Source of the DNA: an uncultured Pseudomonadota bacterium | GTDB lineage: Bacteria; Lernaellota; Lernaellaia; Lernaellales; Lernaellaceae | Length of the DNA: 7,908 bases | Assembly: GCA_937967875.1 (NCBI GenBank) | Contig: CALBTQ010000631.1 | Span: forward strand, 1 to 7,908 | Direction: 5' to 3' | Shown: positions 1 through 6,800 of the stretch, in pieces | Position numbering within the stretch: the stretch's first letter is position 1 | Layout of the letters: every line of letters starts with the position of its first letter | The notes under the pieces: model-generated | Told to the model about the DNA's origin: nothing | The model's database searches: none | Seen by the model: the letters and a program-made list of their open reading frames with translations, nothing else | Made by a program: the position numbers and the translations under genes

Positions 1-92
1 GCGCGCGTGAAGCGGTTCGAGTAGAATTTTAAAAATGTCGGGAAGGGTATTTGCCGGTCCCGGCTTTCCACCTTCGTTAAAACTTTGGCGGA

Positions 93-133
93 CAGGCCCG
101 CCTGCGCGGGAATGAAAATTTCTTCTGTCATCC
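93..133. repeat. Fragment resembling a dispersed GC-hairpin repeat
   Basis: The segment carries a CCCGC-CTGC-GCGGG hairpin (97-110) followed by AATGA and, 15 bases on, TGTCATCC. This arrangement resembles the common bacterial intergenic repeat in which a GC hairpin is followed by GGAATGAC and GTCATTCC/GTCATCC motifs. Only one degenerate copy is visible in this window, so repeat status rests on resemblance and not on copy number. Confidence 0.3.
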
Positions 134-167
134 TGGTTATCCCGCACCCTAATGCGGAATCCGGCCG

Positions 168-204
168 CAAAAAATAACGGCTCCCATGCGCGGCTCTGCC
201 GCGC
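168..204 (-). terminator. Possible terminator of the lipoprotein gene
   Basis: On the minus strand, about 50 bases after the lipoprotein stop codon, a perfect 7-bp stem GCGCGGC/GCCGCGC with a 3-base loop occupies 188-204. A run of six T (plus-strand A at 169-174) follows, but 13 bases separate the stem from it, which is longer than a canonical intrinsic terminator. It is the best stem near a T-run downstream of the gene. It could instead be a simple intergenic hairpin. Confidence 0.35.
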
Positions 205-256
205 CGGCCGAGGCCCCACACAACGAAGCAAACATAGGTCCAGGGATTATCCCTAG

Positions 257-2323
257 TTATTCCTGCTCGTCGATGACGCCGAAGTAGCGGCCCATCCAGT
301 AAGCGTGCAGGTAGTCGGTGCCGCCGCCGTGCGACCATTCGGTGGCCGTGCTCTGGAAATCCAGCGGATTGGAAACGAAGTAGTTGATCGATCCGCTTTT
401 CTCGAACCACGGCTGCATGGTCAGGCCCTGGTGCCGGCCGCCCTGGAAATAGTCGAGCTTCCAGAACAGGCTCGGCAGCGGCGAGGCGCACCACTGCGGA
501 TCGATGCGTTGGTCGATGTTCAGGTACTGCTTCGGATACGGAAATTCCCGCAGGCCCCAGACCGCCTCGTCCAGCACGTAGTCCAGGTCGGCGGACGGAT
601 TGGAGAACGAATACGACGCGATCGGCCACAAAATCTGCTTGGACATCGAGTTGAGCCGCATGCCGTTGGCCCAACCCTCTTTGAGCAGGAAGAGCGTGCC
701 GTTGTCGCCGGTTTCCTTGGCCAGGAAATACAGCACCAGTTGGCCGATGGTGTCCAGGTGCTGGCCCGACCAGTCCGACACGCCGTACAGGTAGAACATG
801 CCGCCGCCCGCGAAGGTGTAGGCTTGCAGCAGGATGTTGTACAGATCCCGGTAGCGCTCGCGGTACGCCTCGTCGCCGGTGGTCATCCATGCCAGCCAGG
901 TCGCTTTGATTTCGTTGAACTCGCCGTCCAGCGCCACCGAGCAATGGTCGGCCAGACGCGCGGCGCGTTCGGCGATCTTGGCGCGGTACGTGTCGTACGC
1001 CGCATCCTCCGGCAGGTAAATCCACGACAGCGTGTAGGCGTAGTACAGACCCTGGATCATGTCGTTGTTGCCGCAGCACATCCAGTCGTAATCCTCGTAG
1101 GGCGCCTCGGCGTGGATCCACTCCTTGGAACCGTCGGCTACGTGCGGCCGCACCGCGCGCGCGAAGGACGTGTCGTCCTGCACGATGTCGTGGGCGAAGA
1201 ACTGCGCGTCGAGAATCCGCAGCCAGTTGTCCAGCGCCTCGGTCTCGCCGGTCTCCAGATAGCGGAACACCTGCGAGCCAAGATAGCAGCCGTTCCACAG
1301 CAGCGCGTCGTAGGACGCGTCTTTTTCCAGCGGGTCTGAACCGATCAGCGTCTGGCCGACGAACCCCGTTTCGTTCAGGAACACGTCGGGAAATTCCTCG
1401 TCGAACCATTCGGCCTTTTGCGCCAACGTCGGGCTGTAGGCCCGGGCGCGAAGCATCGCCTCGGCCATGCTGATTTCGTCGAGCCATTTGTCGAACACGC
1501 GCAGCGCGTCGGGATGCTCGCGGTACCAGTCGAAGTCGGTGCGGAATTTTTCCAGGTAATGCACGCCGAGCCAGAATTCGTCGCGGTCGCGGTAGTCGTC
1601 GTAGAACTCCAGCGCGTGGTAGGTCGACAGCAGCGGGTAGACGATCGAAGTCAGCAGGTCCGGCGGCGGATCGTGGCTGGCGACGTACGCGTCCTCGTTC
1701 CGGAAGATCGGCTCGTTGTCGGAAACGCCGTGGTAGGTCCAGGTTTCGCCGGCCGTGAACGGATGCACCGTCGAGTCGGTCGTCCAGGCCACGGTGAACG
1801 AGCCGTCGCGCTGCGCGCTGAGCGTGCCGGTGACGACCACCGGCGCGCCGTCGGCCCCGGTGCGCACCGTGTCGCCGTAGGCGGTGATGAAATCGGCCAC
1901 CTGCAGCGACACCGTGATGACGCCGGCGTAGCGGTCGACGTAACCGGTCCACGCCGTGTACACGTCGTAGTTGGTTTCCAGGCGCGGATCGACGAACGAA
2001 ACGCCGAGCATGTGCGCGGTGCGGATGAAGTTCGCCGCTTCGTTGTCGGCGCGAATCTCCACCTGGCCGCTGTATGCGCCGTGGATCGAATCGGCGCCGG
2101 AGATGTCATAGACGATATTCTTGCCCAGCAGCGGCGTCGGACCGCCGTCGGGTCCGCCGTCGTCGAAGGTGTCGTCGTCGCCGGGCGTGGCGTCGTCGTC
2201 GGCGTCGTTGTCGTCGTCGCCGGACGCGTCATTGTCGTCGTCGTCATCGTCGCCGCAGGCTGCCACGGCGAGCGCCATCAACAGCACAAGTAAAAGAACC
2301 GACCAACCGGCGTGTGCGCGCAT
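257..2323 (-). CDS. Large Asp-rich-linker lipoprotein of unknown function
   Basis: A 688-residue predicted lipoprotein. Residues 1-22 form a signal peptide with an Arg near the start, a Leu/Ala-rich core and the lipobox AVAAC, so Cys23 is the likely lipidated residue. Residues 25-59 are a low-complexity Asp-rich linker with some Gly, Asn, Thr and Pro, which would act as a flexible acidic tether from the membrane. Residues 64-200 look beta-rich. From about 205 to the end the protein is helical and rich in Trp and Tyr, with segments such as NGCYLGSQVFRYLETG (344-359), GNNDMIQGLYYAY (418-430) and a C-terminal GGGTDYLHAYWMGRYFGVI (666-684). Such repeated aromatic helices are typical of (alpha/alpha) toroid folds found in glycoside hydrolases and polysaccharide lyases, but I recognise no family and no certain catalytic residues, so an enzymatic role is only a possibility. 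The ATG start places the signal peptide exactly at the N-terminus and has a weak GGGGA ribosome-binding sequence 7 bases upstream. It has its own 435-base upstream region, so it probably is not in the mraY operon. Gene reality is near certain; function is unknown. Confidence 0.9.
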   Translation of the reverse strand: MRAHAGWSVLLLVLLMALAVAACGDDDDDDNDASGDDDNDADDDATPGDDDTFDDGGPDGGPTPLLGKNIVYDISGADSIHGAYSGQVEIRADNEAANFIRTAHMLGVSFVDPRLETNYDVYTAWTGYVDRYAGVITVSLQVADFITAYGDTVRTGADGAPVVVTGTLSAQRDGSFTVAWTTDSTVHPFTAGETWTYHGVSDNEPIFRNEDAYVASHDPPPDLLTSIVYPLLSTYHALEFYDDYRDRDEFWLGVHYLEKFRTDFDWYREHPDALRVFDKWLDEISMAEAMLRARAYSPTLAQKAEWFDEEFPDVFLNETGFVGQTLIGSDPLEKDASYDALLWNGCYLGSQVFRYLETGETEALDNWLRILDAQFFAHDIVQDDTSFARAVRPHVADGSKEWIHAEAPYEDYDWMCCGNNDMIQGLYYAYTLSWIYLPEDAAYDTYRAKIAERAARLADHCSVALDGEFNEIKATWLAWMTTGDEAYRERYRDLYNILLQAYTFAGGGMFYLYGVSDWSGQHLDTIGQLVLYFLAKETGDNGTLFLLKEGWANGMRLNSMSKQILWPIASYSFSNPSADLDYVLDEAVWGLREFPYPKQYLNIDQRIDPQWCASPLPSLFWKLDYFQGGRHQGLTMQPWFEKSGSINYFVSNPLDFQSTATEWSHGGGTDYLHAYWMGRYFGVIDEQE
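2147..2251 (-). repeat. GAC-rich trinucleotide tract coding the Asp linker
   Basis: Plus-strand GTC/GTCG repeats, minus-strand GAC codons, encode lipoprotein residues 25-59, of which more than half are Asp. The near-uniform GAC codon use makes this an imperfect trinucleotide repeat that could change length by slippage without breaking the frame. The tract sits between the lipidated Cys and the folded part of the protein, where length variation would be tolerated. Confidence 0.7.
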
Positions 2324-2437
2324 GCTTCATCCCCATTTGCGGTTTCGTCGTAATGTACCGCAACGCGCGGCGTTTCGCCAGTTTGCTTGTGAGGCCTAGC
2401 GCAGAAAGCAAGCAGGCTGATGATGATCTCCAAGTCC

Positions 2438-2710
2438 GCCGGGCGCAGGTCGTTACCGAAGGGCGTAAGCCCGGGCAATGGATTGATTCCCTGAACCTAC
2501 AAGCCCGTAGGGCGCAGGTAAGTAGCGAAGGGCGTTAGCCCTGGGATCAGATGGAACAAATGAAAGTAAACCCCGAAGGGGTGCAGGTTAGCCCGTCGTG
2601 ACGGATAATCAAAGAATCCTTCGCCTCTCCGGGGCTTGTCGGCTCTGGGTAGGTCGCAATTTCCAGGGCTTCGCCCTTCGCTACTGACCGTCCGCCCCTC
2701 CGGGGCTTGG
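2438..2710. repeat. Cluster of short GC-rich repeats, direct and inverted
   Basis: Copy A (2441-2475) and copy B (2510-2544) are direct repeats 69 bases apart: both start GGGCGCAGGT, have a variable 6-base stretch, then CGAAGGGCGT(A/T)AGCCC. A related inverted copy D lies at 2661-2709; read on the minus strand it contains GTAGCGAAGGGCG then AAGCCCTGG, matching copy B apart from a small indel, and it extends into AAGCCCCGGAGGGGCG, which parallels AAGCCCGTAGGGCG at 2502-2515. Partial copies are at 2571-2596 and, inverted, at 2615-2638; the latter and 2693-2709 share CTCCGGGGCTTG. Each core forms a small hairpin GGGC-loop-GCCC whose loop varies (GTAA, GTTA, GAA) while the stem is kept. The organisation resembles REP-like intergenic repeats of large bacterial genomes. 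Genome-wide copy number is unknown from this window. Confidence 0.75.
2565..2582 (-). terminator. Possible intrinsic terminator after mraY
   Basis: On the minus strand ACCCC-TTC-GGGGT forms a 5-bp stem with a tight 3-base loop (plus 2570-2582), followed by TTACTTTCATTT, a moderately T-rich tail. It lies about 180 bases beyond the mraY stop and would end the murG-murJ/mraY transcript. The stem is short and the T-run is interrupted, and the hairpin lies inside the repeat cluster, so it may be a repeat hairpin that only resembles a terminator. Confidence 0.3.
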
Positions 2711-2758
2711 GGGCGGGGATGAGGGCGACATACCGTCGGGGCTTTAAATCGGAAAGGC

Positions 2759-3874
2759 CTAGCGCAATTTGAGGGCGAGCAGGCTGATGAACGCGGCGAT
2801 CCCCGCGATGATCCACAGCCGCACGACGACCTTGGGTTCGGCCAACCCGCGCAGGCGCACCGCGTCGTGCAGCGGCGCGCGCGAAAAGATGCGCAGGCCC
2901 AGCGTGCCGGCGCTCACGCCCAGCCGGTCCTGAATGGCCGAAGAGAGAAATTCGGCGCAGAACAAAAAGCCCGCGACGATAAACAACAGTTCTTGCTTGA
3001 TCAGCACCGCCGCCGTGGCCAGCACGCCGCCGATGCACAAACTGCCCGTATCGCCCATGAACACGGTCGCCGGGTAGGAGTTGAACCAGAGAAAGCCGAT
3101 CAGCGCGCCGAACAGCGCGGCCAGAAACACGGCCACTTCGCCGCTGCCTTTGACCTGGTCGAACAACAGATACTCGCTGATGCGCGCGTGCGACAGAATG
3201 TAGGCGTAAATCGCGTACACGCCCGCGGTCATGATCGAGGGCGTTGTGGCCAGACCGTCCATCCCGTCGGTCAGGTTGATCGCGTTGGAAATGCCCAGCA
3301 CCACCAGCACGACGAAGGGGATGTACAGCAGCCACAGCGGAATCGTTCCCTTGATGAAGGGGATGGTGATGCGGCCGATCAGATGCCGCTCGTGCGGCGA
3401 GAGCGCCGGGATGAAGCAGATCAGCGCCAGCAACAGACCGAACAGCGCCTGATAGGCCAGCTTCGCGTTGCGGGACAGGCCCAGGTCGGCGTTCTTGTAC
3501 ACCTTGATTTTCAGGTAATCGTCCGCCGCGCCCACCGTGGTGAACCACAGCAAGCCCAGGATCATGATCTGCGTGAAACGGCTGGACAGGTCGCAGCACA
3601 GCAGGCACACGGCCATGGTCACCAGCGCGAAAATCAGCCCGCCCATCTGCGGCGTGCCTTTTTTGTCGGTCACGCGCATCACGCCGTAGTCGCGCGGCGT
3701 GTCGTGGATGCCGGCGCGGTGCAGCAGGCGGATCATCGCTCCGCCGAACAGCAGCGTCAGCGCGATGCCCAGCATGCCGGCCAGCCCCGCGCGGAAGGTG
3801 ATGTAGCCGAACAGGCGCGTCAGGCCCAACACCTGTCCCGCGGACAACGCCGCTTTGTACCAGATCACCAGCAC
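2759..3874 (-). CDS. mraY: MraY, phospho-MurNAc-pentapeptide transferase
   Basis: A 371-residue polytopic inner-membrane enzyme that transfers phospho-MurNAc-pentapeptide from UDP to undecaprenyl phosphate, giving lipid I. Family hallmarks are in order: KKGTPQMGG (71-79; usual form GTPTMGG), the metal/catalytic pair in ADDYLK (Asp118, Asp119), NAINLTDGMDGLA (197-209), FNSYPATVFMGDTGSL (264-279, Asp275), and RAPLHDAVRLRG followed by EPKVVVRLWII (332-356). Length and multiple hydrophobic helices fit MraY rather than the WecA branch, and the C-terminal EPKVVVRxWII is MraY-like. The odd point is the last active-site motif: the usual three His (PLHHHFE) is reduced to PLHDAVR, keeping only the first His (336). 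The start is GTG, one base after the stop of the upstream murG-murJ fusion, with AAGGAGGA 5 bases before it, so translation is probably coupled. Its neighbour supplies MurG and MurJ, which supports a true role in lipid II synthesis. A divergent paralogue with an altered substrate cannot be excluded. Confidence 0.93.
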   Translation of the reverse strand: MLVIWYKAALSAGQVLGLTRLFGYITFRAGLAGMLGIALTLLFGGAMIRLLHRAGIHDTPRDYGVMRVTDKKGTPQMGGLIFALVTMAVCLLCCDLSSRFTQIMILGLLWFTTVGAADDYLKIKVYKNADLGLSRNAKLAYQALFGLLLALICFIPALSPHERHLIGRITIPFIKGTIPLWLLYIPFVVLVVLGISNAINLTDGMDGLATTPSIMTAGVYAIYAYILSHARISEYLLFDQVKGSGEVAVFLAALFGALIGFLWFNSYPATVFMGDTGSLCIGGVLATAAVLIKQELLFIVAGFLFCAEFLSSAIQDRLGVSAGTLGLRIFSRAPLHDAVRLRGLAEPKVVVRLWIIAGIAAFISLLALKLR

Positions 3875-3875
3875 G

Positions 3876-6800
3876 CTACTCCTCCTTCTCGGGCAGGCCC
3901 TGCATCGCCTTTTTCACCACGCGCTTGAGCGGGAAGACCGGTTCGATCATCTCGCTGGTCAGCAGCATCGCACCGAGCGCATCGCGCAGCGCGTCCGCGT
4001 CGGTGAAGACTTTGCGGTCGTACAAGCGCCGCAACCCGTCGGCCGCCGCGCCCCGCACCGGCCAGCGCGGATCGGCCAGCAGCGGCTTGAGCTGCGCAAA
4101 GGCGGACGGATCGACCGCCAGTTCCGCCAGCGCCTTGGCCGCGACCGGCACGACCTCGAAATGCGTGTCGGCCAGCCGCCGCGCAATCGCCGCGATCACC
4201 TCGACGTCGCCGCGCGCCTGTTCGGCGAAGGGAATCAAGCCGCGCAGCGCATACTGGCGCACCTCGTAGTACGGATCCTCCAGCCCGGCCAGCAGCGCCT
4301 TTTTCACGCGCTCGTCCCACACGCCGATGTTCACCAGCGCGGCCACGGCGTTGCGCCGGATGAAGCCGACCTCGCGGCGCGAGCCCAGCAGCCAGCGCCA
4401 CAGGCGTTTCTTCTCGGCCGTGCCGGCGATCGCGTCGCCGAGCAGTTCGATCTTCTCGGTCAGCTTCATCGCGCCGGACAGCTTGATGCCCAGGTTGCGG
4501 ATCCACCAGTCGTCGTGCCGTAAAAATCCTTCCAGCCGGTCCAGCACGATCGCGCGCTCCTCGGCGGAAAATTCGCGGTGCTCGGCCTCGGCCAGCAGAC
4601 CCGCGGCGGTCAGCGTACGCACGTTGCCTGTGCCGTTCTGGTAGCGCACCGGCCCGCTGCCGAAGGGCCGTCCGAAGCCCAGGCGCGCCGACATATGATT
4701 GAGCAGATCCAGCAGCGGCTGCGTGCGCATCATGAAGGCGAACAGCAAAAACGCGCCCAGGCCCGCCGTCGCCGGCACGGTGAACGCCCACATGTTCACC
4801 CACAGCCCGCGCCCCGGACCGGGATCGACGTACAGCAGCACGATCACCAGCACGGTGACCACGCTGGCCAGCGTCGTTTTGGCGAAGGTCGGCCCGAAGG
4901 GCGCCCACCCCAGCGGCGCGCCGTCGTTGCGCAGCCGCCGCACGGCGATCCAGTGCCGCCAGAGCATGTTGAAGAGAAACGAGAGGCTCGTCGCCAGCGC
5001 CAGCCCCGCGTGGGCCAGCGGCGTGTGCACCAGCGTCAGCGCGAACGCGAGGTACACGACCAGACTGCCCGCGTTGGTGATCAGGCTGGTGCGCGTGTCG
5101 AGTTGGCTGGAGAACACGCGGCTGTACAACGAGGTCAGCGACCAGCCGATCAGCCCCAGCGTGTAGCAGATCAGCGCCGCGCTGGTCATCGCCGTGTTCT
5201 CGGCGGTGAATTTGCCGCCCTCGTAAATGAAGCGCACCAGCGGCGTGGCCAGCGCGATCATCGCCGCGGTCGCCGGCAGAATCAGGAAGATCGTCGCGTT
5301 GATCCCCCGCGCCAGCAGGTCGCGGAACTGGCGGGCGTCGCCGCGCGCGGCCACATCCGACAGGTCGCGCAAAAAGACGCGGCTGATACTCATCGCCAGC
5401 ACCGAAAACGGCAGCACGACCAGCAACCGCGAAAAATACAGCGCGCTCACCGAGCCGGCGATCAGCGGCGTGGCCAGCACCTTGTCGACGATGCCGCTGA
5501 TCTTGTTGAGCGTCGCGTCCAGAAAAACCGGTCCCGACAGCGCTACGACCTTCTTGGTGCCCGGCTCGGCCTTGATGCCGGGCCGGTAGGCGCTCCAGGC
5601 GATCTTCTCGCGCAGGCCGCGCCGCAGCAGGAAGAACATCTGGAAGACGATCTGCAACACCCCGCCGATCAGCACGCCCAAGCCCAGCGAGTACATGCCG
5701 AAGACCGGATCGAGCACGACGACCGCGAACACCAGACCGATGCTGTAGAGCACCGGCGCGAAGGCGTTGGGCCCGAAGCGATCGAAGCTCTGCAGCAGCG
5801 TGCCCAGAAACGCGCTGATCGACATCAGAATCAGGAAGGGGAACATCAGGCGCGTCATCGCCGTCGTCTGGTCGATCACGCCCTTCTCGACGAAGCCCGG
5901 CGCGATCAGATGGATCCACCACGGGCAGGTGATGATCGCCAGGGCGGTGATCGCCGAGGAGATCAGAAAGAAGATGTTGAACACCTGCCAGGCCAGCCGC
6001 CAGGCGTCGTTCTTGTCTTCGCTGCGCCCGTAGAACAGGCGGAAGCTGGGCAGAAACGCGTTCTCCAACGCCATCTCGGCGACGACCTCGCGCATCAGGT
6101 TGGCCAGCGACAGCGCGACGGCGAAGATGTCCATCACTAGGCCTGCGCCGAAGAAGCGGCTGAGGAACGCCTCGCGCACGAAGCCGATCAGCTTCGCCAG
6201 CAGCGTGCCCACGCCCTGCGAGAAAATGTTCTCCACCGCGCCTTTTTCGGCTTTGACCTGCGGCACTTCGATCCAGTCGAAATCCAGCGACAGCACCGCG
6301 CCGTCGGGCAGCACCAGCCGGTCGCCGTCGGCCAGCTCGGTCGACCCGCTCAGCTCGTGCGCCTGCGTTTCGCCCGCGCGCTGCACCAGCAGCGGTCGCC
6401 GGGGAATGACGGTCCAGGTTTCCACCACGCGGTTCTCGACGATCCGCCCGCTGCGTTTGAGCCAGAAGTGCTTGCGTTCGAGCCCCTCGTTGGTCAGCCG
6501 CACGTCGTCCCACGAACCGCCGCCGATGCGGCTGCGGTCGAACAGCACCTCGTGACGCGCGCCGTTTTGGTCGACCAGGAAGGTGCGCCGGCGGCGGATC
6601 ATCACCGTTTTCTTCGGCGGCCCGGCCAGCAGCGACATCGCCTCGGCGCGGATCGCCCCCAACGTGTCGCCGTGCACGAAGCCCAGCGCCGCCTCGCGCA
6701 TGGCCGCGCGGCGTTCGTCGGGCAGGTCGAGCAGTTCGCGCAACGCGCCCAACAGTCGCTCGGGGGAAATCGAATCGTACGCCTCGCCGTTGTCGCGCGC

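Larger units (their letters stand above)
1..256. other. Non-coding region with hairpins
   Basis: No gene of useful length is seen here. The first 24 bases read in plus frame 1 as seven codons ending in TAG, which could be the tail of a convergent gene cut by the window edge, but this is too short to support. The stretch holds several short palindromes: a 5-bp GC stem with a CTGC loop at 97-110, a 5-bp stem at 142-157 (CCGCA/TGCGG), a perfect 7-bp stem at 188-204, and a palindrome at 242-254 just beyond the stop of the lipoprotein gene. It is more AT-rich between 20 and 180 than the coding regions, as expected of intergenic DNA. Confidence 0.6.
2324..2758. other. Intergenic region with repeat family, no gene
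   Basis: This 435-base stretch between the mraY stop and the lipoprotein start holds no convincing gene. The reading frames that cross it are extensions of shadow frames of the neighbouring genes and run through repeat sequence. About 2438-2710 is filled by related GC-rich repeats. The part from 2324 to 2435 should hold the promoter of the lipoprotein gene; a TACATT hexamer on the minus strand (plus 2352-2357) is a possible -10 box but no clear -35 partner is seen. Confidence 0.75.

Noticed and set aside
1..24. Possible C-terminal tail of a plus-strand gene ending at TAG
   Set aside because: Seven codons at the window edge give no usable evidence of coding.
305..2293. Plus-strand open frames opposite the lipoprotein gene (305-1339 and 1418-2293)
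   Set aside because: They are antisense to a gene with a clear signal peptide and lipobox, and have Val/Arg/Gln-rich shadow composition.
2278..2478. Small minus-strand open frame (66 codons) upstream of the lipoprotein
   Set aside because: It overlaps the signal-peptide coding region in another frame, starts within a repeat copy and has no convincing ribosome-binding site.
2438..2710. CRISPR array, suggested by repeats spaced about 70 bases apart
   Set aside because: Only two direct copies are close, the copies differ from each other, one is inverted, and there are no cas genes; REP-like repeats fit better.
2547..3608. Minus-strand open frame (353 codons) in another frame of mraY
   Set aside because: It overlaps the genuine mraY frame and its C-terminal part is translated from the intergenic repeats, a common source of false proteins.
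4578..6140. Long plus-strand open frame (520 codons) opposite the MurJ region
   Set aside because: It is rich in Arg, Gln, His and Ala with no domain or membrane pattern, lies antisense to clear MurJ motifs, and is a typical high-GC antisense shadow.
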